NCBI GenBank assembly: GCA_037200045.1
Contig: JBBCHM010000002.1
Location: 1,229,241-1,293,240, forward strand
DNA from: Rhizomicrobium sp.
GTDB taxonomy: Bacteria; Pseudomonadota; Alphaproteobacteria; Micropepsales; Micropepsaceae
Length of the DNA stretch: 64,000 nucleotides
Direction of reading: 5' to 3'
Shown here: in pieces, positions 48,336 through 56,866 of the stretch
How the letters are laid out: every line of letters starts with the position of its first letter
How positions within the stretch are numbered: the first letter of the stretch is position 1
The notes under the pieces: generated by a model
Databases searched by the model: none
What the model was told of the DNA's origin: nothing
The model's input: only the letters and a program-made list of their open reading frames with translations
Translations under genes and position numbers: made by a program

Positions 48336-49203
48336 ATGCCGAGCCTCGAAACCCTGCGAATCAAGCATCCGGAGATCCGGCCGGATTTCACCATCCAGCA
48401 GCATTGGGAGCGCTATGGCGCGGCCGAGCACGCCACCTGGAAGACTCTGTTCGAGCGCCAGGCCAAGGTGCTGCCGGGGCGGGCCTGCGACGAATCCTCG
48501 ACGGGCTGAAGCGGCTCGACCTGGTGTCCGACGCCATTCCCGATTTCGAGCGGCTGTCGGACGGGCTTCAGAAGCTGACCGGCTGGCGCGTCGTCGCCGT
48601 GCCGTCGCTGGTGCCCGACGAGATCTTCTTCGACCACCTCGCCAACCGCCGCTTTCCCGCCGGCCAGTTCATCCGGCGCGCCGACCAGCTCGACTATATC
48701 GAGGAGCCGGACGTCTTCCACGACGTGTTCGGCCATGTGCCGATGCTGGCTCATCCGGTCTTCGCCGATTACATGCAGGCTTATGGCAAGGGCGGGATGC
48801 GGGCGCTGAACGAATTCCACGCGCTGAAGAATTTGGCGCGGCTCTATTGGTACACGGTCGAGTTCGGGCTGGTCGCCGGCAAGGACGGCCTGCGCATCTA
48901 CGGTTCGGGCATCGTGTCGAGCCGGGCGGAATCGATCCATGCGGTCGAGAGCCCCTCGCCCAACCGCATCGGCTTCGACCTGGAGCGGGTGATGCGCACC
49001 GAGTACCGGATCGACGATTTCCAGGAGAGCTATTTCGTCATCGATGGGTTCGACGCCCTGTTCGCCGAGACCTACAAGGACTTCACCGCGCTTTATGCCA
49101 GGCTGCGGGGCGGCGAGACCTACAAGCCCGGCGACATCCTGCCGGCCGACCGCGTGCACCATCGCGGCACCCACAGCTATGTCGGCGGCAGCCACGCCGC
49201 TGA
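48336..49203 (+). CDS. phhA: phenylalanine 4-monooxygenase (apparent frameshifts)
   Basis: About 289 residues are restored by adding one base at 48495 (DEF) and one near 49195, where the TGA at 49201 then ends the protein. The iron ligands are in DVFHDVFGHVPMLAHPVFADY (His-x4-His) and WYTVEFGLV (Glu). PSLVPDEIFFDHLANRRFP and the start TLRIKHPEIRPDFTIQQHWERY are typical of bacterial PAH. It hydroxylates phenylalanine to tyrosine with tetrahydropterin. Without the second correction the frame would read out of register through the next gene. Confidence 0.9.
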
Positions 49204-49223
49204 CCGACGAAGGACGATTTGTG

Positions 49224-49586
49224 ATGCGTATCCCTGCCCTTGCCCTGCTGTTCGCCCTGGCCGCCATGCCGGCGCTCGCCGCCGACGCCGTGCCGGTGAA
49301 GATCCAGGCGAGCGAGGCGGGGCAGCATGTCGGCGAGACCGCGACGGTCGTCGGCGTGCTGACGAATGTGCACGAGACCCCGGGCAAGGCCTTCCTGTGG
49401 GACATCGGCGGTGCCTATCCGGCCAATCCGCTGACCGTGTATGTGTCCAAGCACGATACGGATGTGGTGCCGAACGTCACGCCGCTGATCGGCAAGACGC
49501 TCGCCGTCACCGGGCTGATCAAGACCTATCAGGGCAAGCCGGAGATCGCCGTCAGCGATCCCAAGCAGGTGCAGGTGGCGCCATAG
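49224..49586 (+). CDS. small periplasmic OB-fold-like protein
   Basis: The 120-residue protein has a signal peptide (IPALALLFALAAMPALAA). A beta-rich domain follows: EAGQHVGETATVVGVLTNV, AFLWDIGGAYPANPLTVYV, LIGKTLAVTGLIKTYQGKPEI. The order and the closing GKPEIAV resemble single OB-fold periplasmic proteins of unknown ligand. AAGGA lies 9 bp before the ATG. It follows phhA by about 20 bp. Confidence 0.85.
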   Translation: MRIPALALLFALAAMPALAADAVPVKIQASEAGQHVGETATVVGVLTNVHETPGKAFLWDIGGAYPANPLTVYVSKHDTDVVPNVTPLIGKTLAVTGLIKTYQGKPEIAVSDPKQVQVAP

Positions 49587-49952
49587 GGCGGAGCGATTTC
49601 CGCAACTGGCGACCAAGAACCGCATTTTCGACGACCGCCCGAAGTGTCGGGCCGGACTGCCGCTTTGATGGGCAAGGCGGCAAATTGTGCGAATCACGTC
49701 AGATCGCGACGATCGATTGGCCCACAAAGGGGCGCCATGTTGCTTAACGGACCCCCAATTCGCGCGTGCGGGGCCAGGATTTCCCCCGGTTCGCGAGAAA
49801 ATTCGCCCGAATCGCCAGGCACGCCTTGACAAGGATCCGGGTTGCACGAAACCTCTCAAACAACCAGTGAGTGGGGCGGGCACTGTTCATCAACATTCAC
49901 CGTTATATAAAGGTAGGTCTGGCCTGGCGCTCGGGGCCGGCTGGAGAGATTT
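49587..49952. other. 366-bp interval upstream of the toxin domain
   Basis: No frame here looks coding in a conserved way, and the toxin frame meets a TAG at 49914. TTGACA at 49826 could be a -35 box, but no well-spaced -10 is visible. If further indels exist here, a longer toxin N-terminus could be hidden. Confidence 0.4.
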
Positions 49953-50208
49953 TTGCGTGACCGCTACATCTTGCCGCCAAAAGGCGGCTTGCCCGGGTTC
50001 CGCAAGCACGAAAGGCGAGGCCAAAGACCGTGTTCGATGGCGGCAGCAAGAGGCGGCGATGGCGAGACGACAAGCGGATATTCGAGTGGGACTATCAGCA
50101 TGGCCATGTCGAAATGTACGACCGCCGCGGACATCATTTGGGCGCGTACGATGCATACACTGGAAACAGCTGAAGAACGCGGATCCGAGCAAGTCGGTGG
50201 AGCCCTAA
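49953..50208 (+). CDS. colicin E3-type ribonuclease toxin domain (two apparent frameshifts)
   Basis: Restoring one C near 50000 and one base near 50166 gives about 85 residues: LPPKGGLPGF, a basic linker, KRRRWRDDKRIFEWDYQHGH, VEMYDRRGHHLGAYDAYTGN, then LKNADPSKSVEP. This matches the colicin E3/cloacin rRNase fold (RWxxxxxxIYEWDxQHGxxExY, HLGxFDxxTGxxLK). The E3 catalytic Asp, His and Glu align with Asp and His of WDYQH and the following Glu; the E3 Arg is Lys here. No translocation or receptor domain is visible. The start, TTG after GGAGAG, is uncertain. Confidence 0.75.
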
Positions 50209-50209
50209 T

Positions 50210-50460
50210 ATGAACGTCAGCCTGAAACTTGTGGGCTTCAATCGCGAGACAGACGAACTCGCCGTCGAATACGACATTCCCAGCGCCAGGCGCCGGAAGC
50301 GCTGGATATCGCCAATCCGACCCACATCGAGAGGCTCGGCGACATACCCCTCAGCAAGCGAATGGCCGACCAGATTGCCGGTCTCCTCGGCAGGCGCCTG
50401 GAGAGCACTGGCCAGGACTATCTGCTCGAGCAATCGGCCGAACCGGCCGAACAAGGCTAG
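50210..50460 (+). CDS. immunity-like partner of the E3-type toxin (one apparent frameshift)
   Basis: The ATG lies one base after the toxin stop. Restoring one base near 50285 gives about 83 residues: SLKLVGFNRETDELAVEYDI, PEALDIANPTHIERLGDIPL, SKRMADQIAGLLGRRL, and an acidic end. The small size, low charge and position match cognate immunity proteins of E3-type toxins, though it is not clearly an Im3 homologue. I assign immunity by position and size only. Confidence 0.6.
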
Positions 50461-50560
50461 CGCCGCCGGTAGCTAACCGGCCGGGTCGGGTGCCAGCGGC
50501 ACCGACATCCAGAACTCGGAATCGAAAATGCGGGCGCCATCCGATTGCGACGCGCTCGCT

Positions 50561-51274
50561 CTATAGCAGCTCCGCCACCAGCGGGCGGTAGTCGGTCATC
50601 GCGCGCAGATAGGCGGCGATGGGCATCGCCGGGGACGAAGACCGGTTCGGCCATTTCGTCGTCCTCGCGCCGCGCGAACGCCTCCAGGACGCCGTCGCGC
50701 GTCAGCGCCGTGTCGAGCGCGGCGATGACAAGCACGTTGGAGGTCGTCGACAGCACGATGCCGAGGCCGGTCATCGCCCGAGCCGGTCGCTTGCGATGCC
50801 GATCTCCTCGCGGATTTCCTTGGCGACGTTGCGGGCGAGGTCGGGCGGCGCATCGTCCGGCTGAAAGCCGCCGCCGATGAAATCGATGGCGCCGTTGATC
50901 GCGCGCTTGCCGAACACATAGTGCCCGTCGGCGGTGGCGAGCAGCGCGGCGGTCGAGATGTGATGGAACGGAGCGAGGCCGCGCGCCGCATGCTCCTTGT
51001 GCAGCGGGCGATAGGTGGCGATGTGGCGGAACGCGGCGGTGCCGAGGCGAAGGATGCCGCGTCCGTCGGTGAGATCCTCCAGATGGGTGAGCCGGTAATG
51101 CGTGCCGTCCCACAAAGTATGATTGCGCTCGGCCGCCGCCGCGACGCGTTTCGCCCAGGCCTCGGCGACGAGCGCCTCATAGGCGGCGTCGCAACGCCAC
51201 GGCTCCGCGGCGACCGACAGGCCGAAGGCGTCCAGCGCGAACGGGCCTTTCAGCAGGATGCGCGGTTCGTACAT
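50561..51274 (-). CDS. Nudix-like hydrolase (two apparent frameshifts)
   Basis: About 237 residues are restored by adding one base near 50777 and removing one from GGGG at 50631. The Nudix-type helix is visible in NVAKEIREEIGIAS (REUxEExGU with Lys for Arg), preceded by AIDFIGGGFQPDD. The protein starts MYEPRILLKGPFALDAFGLS and ends AYLRAMTDYRPLVAELL. The large N-terminal part (HTLWDGTHYRLTHLEDL) resembles plant/fungal-type Nudix proteins acting on larger substrates. It follows the lactonase-like gene by 4 bp. Confidence 0.75.
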
Positions 51275-51278
51275 CGCC

Positions 51279-52040
51279 TCAATCCACCGGACGCGGCGCC
51301 TGCGGCACGGTCTCCCAGAATTCCGGATCGTGGCCGTAGAAGATGCGGGCGCCGTCGGATTGCATCCGGCGCAGCAGCGCCAGGCTTTCGAGCATCTGGT
51401 CGCGCTTGTAGAGGCTGGCCGGCAGATGCAGCGCCTCGAGCGTGCGCCGCAGGTAGCAGCAATCGGCCGCCAGCACGATCGTTCCGCTCGCGGTGCGCAC
51501 GCGCAGCGACTGGTGGCCGGGGGTGTGGCCCGGAGTCGGGAAGACAACCACGCTGTCGTCGCCGAAGAGGTCGAGCTCGCCCTCGATCTCGCGCGTGCTT
51601 TGCATGTGCGCGAAGTCGAGCGGGTTGTAGACGCCGGCGGCCTGCATGGCGGGACGCTGCGCCGCGCGCCATTCCTTGGCATGGACGACCAGCGTCGCGT
51701 TCGGGAAGAAGCCATTGCCGCCGCAATGGTCGTAATGCAGGTGCGAGTTGACGACATAGCGGATGTCGGACGGCGTGAGGCCGAGGCGGGCAAGCTGGCT
51801 CGCGATATCGGCGCCTTGCGGGAAATCGATCTGCCAATCCTTGGCCGAGGGGCCCAGCATCTGCGCCTGGCGCTGGCGCAGCTCGATGTTGAGGCCGGTG
51901 TCGAACAGGACCTTTCCCTGATCGTGCGCGATCAGATAGGCCGGCACCGGGACCGTGATCCTGCCGCTCTCCCCTTTCAGGAAGCCGTGGCGGTCGCCGG
52001 TGACATGGCCGCAGGTGAAGGCGAAGAGTTCGGCCGCCAT
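51279..52040 (-). CDS. metallo-beta-lactamase-fold N-acyl-homoserine-lactonase-like protein
   Basis: The 253-residue protein has the intact dinuclear zinc site: VVNSHLHYDHCGGNG (HxHxDH), PTPGHTPGHQSLRV (His), VLAADCCYL (Asp) and IFYGHDPEFWE (His). The spacing and AYLIAHDQGKVLFDTGLN at the start are typical of the AiiA/AttM lactonase group. Such enzymes open lactones, including quorum-sensing signals, but also other esters. No luxI/luxR genes are present in the window. It starts one base after the dsbD stop. Confidence 0.9.
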   Translation of the reverse strand: MAAELFAFTCGHVTGDRHGFLKGESGRITVPVPAYLIAHDQGKVLFDTGLNIELRQRQAQMLGPSAKDWQIDFPQGADIASQLARLGLTPSDIRYVVNSHLHYDHCGGNGFFPNATLVVHAKEWRAAQRPAMQAAGVYNPLDFAHMQSTREIEGELDLFGDDSVVVFPTPGHTPGHQSLRVRTASGTIVLAADCCYLRRTLEALHLPASLYKRDQMLESLALLRRMQSDGARIFYGHDPEFWETVPQAPRPVD

Positions 52041-52041
52041 G

Positions 52042-54109
52042 TCAGGATCCGTCCAGGGCGGAAAGGACTTCGCCCTCGGTCAGAACCTGGGGCAGCACCT
52101 TGGGCTCGGCGGCGCCGGGCGCGTAGTAGAGATAGAGCGGCACGCCGGATCGTCCGTGGGCGGATAAAAGCGCGGTGATCGCCGGATCGCGGCGCGTCCA
52201 GTCGGCGATCAGATAGGCGATGTGCCTGTCGGCGAAAGCCTGGCGGACGGCGGCGCGCGACAGCGCGGTCTCGTCGTTGACGAGGCAGGTGATGCACCAG
52301 GCGGCGGTGGCGTTGACGAACACGGCTCTGTTGGCGGCGCGCAGGCCGGCGAGCCGCGCGGCCGAATAGGGCTCCGACGGGATGCCGGTGACGTTGATCG
52401 TGCTGGCCTGGGCCGGCGCGGATTTGAGGAAGGAGAGGCAGGAGAGCGCCGCGAGGATGGCGATCAGCGTGACCAGCGCGCCGATGCCCCGGCCGCGCGG
52501 GCGGAAGGTTCGGCTGACGCCCCAGATCCAGGCGCCGAAGCCGGTCGCGACCATCGCCCGCCAGGATCGCCGCCACCGCGTTGGCGCCGGCCTGCTGCGC
52601 CAGCACCCAGGACGAGCCACGCCGCCGTGCCGTACATCGCGAAGGCGAGCGCCTGCTTGAAGCGGATCATCCAGCCGCCGGGGCGCGGCAACGCACGCAT
52701 CAAGAGCGGCGAAACGCGATCAGCACGAAAGGCGCCGCGAAACCGAGGCCGAGCGCCAGGAAGATACCGAGCGCCAGCGCGGCGGTCTGCGTCAGCGCAT
52801 AGCCGAGCGCGGCGGCCATGAACGGCGCGGTGCAGGGCGCGGCGACCGCGACCGCCAGCACGCCGGTGAAGAACGAGCCCGCCACACCGCCGGCACGGGT
52901 GAGACTGTCGCCGCCGCCGAAGCCGGCGACCTCGAACACGCCGGAGAGATTGAGGCCAACGCCGAACATCAGCAGCGCGAATCCCGCCACGACCAGCGGC
53001 TCCTGGAGCTGGAAGCCCCAGCCGATCGCGGCGCCGCCGCCGCGCAGCGCCAGCAGCAATCCGCCGAGCGCCAGGAAGCTCAGCACCGCGCCGCTACCAT
53101 AGGCGAAGCTCTCGCGCACCGCCTCGGCGCGGTCGCGGCCAGAAAGCGACGACAGCGCGAAGGCCTTCATCGCCAGGATCGGCAGCACGCAGGGCATCAG
53201 GTTCAGGATCAACCCGCCGAGGAAGGCGAGGAGCAGCGCGGCGGCAAGGCCGATCCCGCTTTCGCCGCCGCTGGTATCGAAAACGGCTTCGGGCACCGGG
53301 CCGGGAAGCGCCTTGACCAGCAGGGGCTGGATCGAGCCGTCCACCGAGGTGAGAACGACCACGCCTTCGAGCGCGCCGCCCGTCTTGGCGAGCTTCTTGC
53401 CCGGCGCCATGCGCAGCACCAGGCCGTCGGAGGCGAAGCCCATGCCCTGCGCCGCCGGTCCGTTCACCATCCCGTCGCTCAGCGGAAAGAATTCGGCGTG
53501 CAGCGGATGGGCGTCGGCGAGCGGCTTGGCGGCGACGAAGAGATCGAGCGCGTCGCCGAGACGATAATGCGTCGCCCAGGGCGAAGGCGTCGGCAATTTC
53601 GCGCGCGCGGCGGCGAACCCGGCGGCGTTCGGCGAAGCGGTCGGCGTGCCGATGGTGACCGGCAAGGTCAGCGTCGCGTCTTCGGGAATGCAGACTTCCT
53701 TGCAGACGAGCCAGGTCGCCGCCGCCTTCAGCGTGACGACCTCGCCGGGCTTCGCATCCTTCGGCGCGGTGACGGTGGAGAGGATCCAGGCCTTGCCCTC
53801 ATAGCCGTAATCCATGAACGGGCCGACCGGCAGGCGCTTGGGGTAAGGCCATTGCAGCGGACCAAAGCTCCAGCCGGCGGGGAGCTTCCAGTCGAGCGTC
53901 GTCGGCTGGCCGACATCGCCGGGGTTCAGCCAGTAGGTGTGCCAGCCGGGGCGGATGTCCTGCTCGAAGGCGACGGTCTCGGTGCCGCCGGGGGCGAGGC
54001 GGTCGTGCTCGGCGATCAGGCGCGCATGGACCTTGGGCAGGTCGTCGATCTGCGCCGCGGCGGGGGCGGCGAAAGACAGCGCGAACAGCAGGGGCAAGAG
54101 CCGCTTCAT
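52042..54109 (-). CDS. dsbD: thiol:disulfide interchange protein DsbD (three apparent frameshifts)
   Basis: About 688 residues are restored after correcting indels near 52713, 52610 and 52558. A signal peptide leads the periplasmic N-terminal domain with the Cys pair in WLVCKEVCIPED. The membrane domain follows with LNLMPCVLPILAMKAF and VAAPCTAPFMAAALGYAL, the redox Cys of the DsbD core. The C-terminal thioredoxin-like domain has NATAAWCITCLVNDETAL. It carries electrons from cytoplasmic thioredoxin to the periplasm for cytochrome and disulfide quality control. The ATG at 54109 has a weak ribosome site. Confidence 0.9.
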
Positions 54110-54197
54110 GCACGGGTCATAGCCGCGTCCGCACCGCTTATCCAGCGCCCTCGCGCGAGCGTGACCGGGTGGACCGAGCCGGACATCACGCACCCGA

Positions 54198-54287
54198 TGT
54201 CATCCGCCGCGAATGCGGCGGACCCAGTTGAAACATGAACCGGCGAGCAGATGTCACCTGGGTCCGCCCCATTCGCGGCGGATGACA
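54198..54287. repeat. REP-like double-palindrome, copy 3
   Basis: This 90-bp copy opens TGTCATCCGCCGCGAATGCG and closes GCATTCGCGGCGGAT-like bases followed by GACA. It is closest to copy 1 in the left arm and copy 2 in the right arm. It lies between the divergent dsbD and rsmD genes. Confidence 0.85.
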
Positions 54288-54353
54288 CCACTATTTGATT
54301 TCACGAACTTCCCGGGATGCTAGGTTCGCCGCAATCACTATCGGGAGACGATC

Positions 54354-54437
54354 ATGCGCGGCAGCAAAAAGGCAATGGGGTCGCTCGACATGCCGTTCAC
54401 CAGCAAGCTGCTGATCCAGGTGTCGCAGGAGCCATAA
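54354..54437 (+). CDS. possible 27-aa leader peptide before rsmD
   Basis: GGGAG lies 7 bp before the ATG. The frame MRGSKKAMGSLDMPFTSKLL continues IQVSQEP and stops directly before the GTG of rsmD (TAAGTG). No family is recognised. The good ribosome site and zero spacing suggest translational coupling to rsmD. Confidence 0.4.
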   Translation: MRGSKKAMGSLDMPFTSKLLIQVSQEP

Positions 54438-55007
54438 GTGCGCATCACCGGCGGGGAATATCGCGGCCGTCCGCTGGCCGAGCCGGCGGACAATCGGGTG
54501 CGGCCGACCTCCGACAAGGTGCGCCAGGCGATCTTCAACATCCTCGCGCACAACGCTTTCGGCTTCGAACTGGACGGCGCCAAGGTCGTCGACCTGTTCG
54601 CGGGAACCGGCGCGCTGGGGCTGGAGGCGCTCAGCCGGGGCGCCTCTTTCGCGCTGTTCGTCGACGACAGCGCCGAGAGCCGCGCGCTGATCCGCGCCAA
54701 TGTCGAGACGCTGAACCTGACCGGCGCGACCAAGATCTGGCGGCGCGACGCCACCGCGCTGGGGCCGCTCGGCGCGGGCGCCGGCGGGCCGTTCACCCTC
54801 GCCTTCCTCGACGCGCCTTATCGCAAGGGGCTGAGCGAGAAAGCGCTGGCCAGCCTCGCCGAGGGCGGCTGGCTCGCCCCCGGCGCGGTGATCGTCGCGG
54901 AGACGGCGGCGGACGAGGCGCTATCGGCGCCCGCCGGCTTCCGGGCGCTCGATGCGCGAAGCTATGGCGAGACCGCGGTTCATATCCTCAAGGGGAGCGC
55001 AGCGTGA
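54438..55007 (+). CDS. rsmD: 16S rRNA (guanine(966)-N(2))-methyltransferase
   Basis: The 189-residue protein starts MRITGGEYRGRPL, the RsmD signature, and has RPTSDKVRQAIFNIL, motif I VVDLFAGTGALGLEALSRGA and the catalytic FLDAPYRKGL (D/N-P-P-Y type, here DAPY). It methylates G966 of 16S rRNA during 30S assembly. The start is GTG, directly after the small leader frame. Its stop overlaps the acetyltransferase start (GTGA). Confidence 0.95.
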   Translation: MRITGGEYRGRPLAEPADNRVRPTSDKVRQAIFNILAHNAFGFELDGAKVVDLFAGTGALGLEALSRGASFALFVDDSAESRALIRANVETLNLTGATKIWRRDATALGPLGAGAGGPFTLAFLDAPYRKGLSEKALASLAEGGWLAPGAVIVAETAADEALSAPAGFRALDARSYGETAVHILKGSAA

Positions 55008-55645
55008 CTCTCACGACCACGACCTTCCGCCCCGCCACCGCCGACGATGCCCGCTTCCTCGGCTGGGCGATGTTCATGGCGGCGCGCGGACATTTGCCGC
55101 GCGGCTGGTTCGACATCGTGCTCCAGCGGCCGGTCGAGTTCGGCGTCGCGTTCTGCACCCGGCTCGCCAATGCCGAGGCGCGGTCGTGGTGGCACCATTC
55201 CTTCTTCACGGTGGCCGAGGTCGACGGCGTGGCCGCCGCCGCGGCCTGCGCCTTCGCCGACAACGCGCCCTATATGGTCTCGGACGAAGCGATGGCCGAA
55301 GCCTCCGACAGGATGGGGATCGGCAAGGCGGAACAGGCCGAGCTGTGGCCGCGCGGCGCCTTCATCCTGAACGCGACGACCGGCGAGGACGATTGCTGGA
55401 CGATCGAGAACGTCGCCACCTGGCCGGATTATCGCGGCCGCGGCGTGGCGCGGGCGCTGATCGCGCACATGCTGCGCGAGATGGGTCCGCCGAAACGGGC
55501 GCAGATCAGCTTTCTGATCGGCAACGCGCCGGCCGAGCATTGCTACCGTTCCTGCGGCTTCGTGTTCGCGGAAGACAAAACGGACAAGGTATTCGAGGCG
55601 GCGATGGGCGTGCCGGGCATCCGGCGGCTGGCGCGGGATCTTTGA
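55004..55645 (+). CDS. GNAT-family N-acetyltransferase
   Basis: The 213-residue protein has the acetyl-CoA loop VATWPDYRGRGVARALIAHML (Q/RxxGxG/A type) followed by ISFLIGNAPAEHCYRSCGFVF, the usual C-terminal GNAT strand-helix. GGGGAG supports the GTG start at 55004, overlapping the rsmD stop. The acceptor is unknown. Its stop abuts that of the convergent pentapeptide gene. Confidence 0.92.
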   Translation: MTLTTTTFRPATADDARFLGWAMFMAARGHLPRGWFDIVLQRPVEFGVAFCTRLANAEARSWWHHSFFTVAEVDGVAAAAACAFADNAPYMVSDEAMAEASDRMGIGKAEQAELWPRGAFILNATTGEDDCWTIENVATWPDYRGRGVARALIAHMLREMGPPKRAQISFLIGNAPAEHCYRSCGFVFAEDKTDKVFEAAMGVPGIRRLARDL

Positions 55646-56749
55646 CTACGCCGCCACGGCCGCCGGGGCGCCGAGGCCGAGCGCGCCGATATTGGTCTCC
55701 AGCACCGCGTGGAAGAACTGCGTCTTGGAGGCGTCGGCGCCGGTGAAATCGGGCGCCAGCGTCTTGCCGTTCGCCAGCTTGAGGCTGCCGAGATTGGCCT
55801 TCTCGAATTCGGCATGGGCGAGCTTGCAGTTGCGGAACGAGGCGCCACGCAGATCGGCGCCGGTGAAGTTGCATTCGCGCAGATCGCTGCCGTCGAAGCG
55901 CGCGCCCTGAAGCTGGCTGTCGGAGAAATCGACGCCGATGGCCATGGCGCCGCGGATCGAAATGCCGGTCAGCGGCCTTGCGGCGAAGCGTCCGCGCACC
56001 ACGCGCAAATCCTCGCCGTCGAACACCGCCTGCGCGCCGCGGGTGGCGGCGCTGGCGATGCAGAGCGCGTGCGCCTCCAGCATCGCCGCGAGGTCTTCGG
56101 CCTTGGCGGCGGCCTCGTCGGTGACGTCCATCACGCAGCCTTCGAACGCTTCGGGCGGCAGGTCGAGATCGGCGACGTTCACGCCGGTGAGCACCGCGTT
56201 CTTGAAGCTGACATTGGAGAGCCGCGCGTTCTTGAAGTTCGCGCCTTCCAGGATCGCGCCGGTGAAATTCACCCCGTCCAGCCGGGCATGGCCGAACGAC
56301 GCGCCCTTGAGCGAGGCGTTGGCGAAATCGACGCGCACGGTCTCCTCGGCGACCGCGCCGGGGCCCTTATAGGCGACGGTCGCGGCGCGCAGATCGGCGC
56401 CGTCGAGCTTGGCGAAGGACAGCTTGGCGCCGCAGATCGAGGCGCCGCGCATGTCGGTCTTGATCATGCGCGCGGACGTGAAGTCGCAGTCGCGCAGATC
56501 GGCGCAGTGCAGATTGGCGCGCTCCAGATTGGTGCCGAACGCGGTCGCGCCGACCAGCGAGGCGAAGGAGAAATCGGCCTCGGCCAGATTGCGGTTGGCG
56601 AGGTTGAGGCGGTCGAGCTTGGTGCGCGCCAGCTCCGCCTTGGCGGCGCCTTTCTGGTAGGCGAGGAGCCGCTCATGCGCCAGCAGGACCGCGTTCAGCT
56701 CCTGCTGCGTCAGCACTTTTCGCGGCTCGGAATAATAGTTCTTGAGCAT
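55646..56749 (-). CDS. pentapeptide-repeat protein (copy 1)
   Basis: The 367-residue protein starts with a short helical head (VLTQQELNAVLLAHERLLAY). Two blocks of A(D/N)Lxx repeats follow (LDRLNLANRNLAEADFSFASL through about residue 195, and DFSDSQLQGARFDGSDLREC onward), separated by a helical insert of about 60 residues (LPPEAFEGCVMDV, AAMLEAHALCIAS). These fold into right-handed beta-helices that bind other proteins, sometimes mimicking DNA. No enzymatic domain is present. It is a paralogue of the gene at 56867, 117 bp upstream. Confidence 0.93.
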   Translation of the reverse strand: MLKNYYSEPRKVLTQQELNAVLLAHERLLAYQKGAAKAELARTKLDRLNLANRNLAEADFSFASLVGATAFGTNLERANLHCADLRDCDFTSARMIKTDMRGASICGAKLSFAKLDGADLRAATVAYKGPGAVAEETVRVDFANASLKGASFGHARLDGVNFTGAILEGANFKNARLSNVSFKNAVLTGVNVADLDLPPEAFEGCVMDVTDEAAAKAEDLAAMLEAHALCIASAATRGAQAVFDGEDLRVVRGRFAARPLTGISIRGAMAIGVDFSDSQLQGARFDGSDLRECNFTGADLRGASFRNCKLAHAEFEKANLGSLKLANGKTLAPDFTGADASKTQFFHAVLETNIGALGLGAPAAVAA

Positions 56750-56866
56750 CTACGCCCCGGCCATCGGCCTTAACCGCCCTGTTAAGACTTCCTAGAGCGT
56801 CTCAGACAAGTGTTAAGGAAAGGCTTGGGAAAATCGTTAACGAGAGATGTCGCGCCGCGCGCGACG

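Noticed and set aside
49204..49747. Extension of the phenylalanine hydroxylase frame through the next gene
   Set aside because: After HSYVGGSHA the frame is Arg/Pro-rich and out of register with a well-formed signal-peptide protein, so it is a frameshift artefact, not a fusion.
49826..49831. TTGACA as a -35 box for the toxin gene
   Set aside because: No matching -10 element is found at 16-18 bp, so no promoter is claimed.
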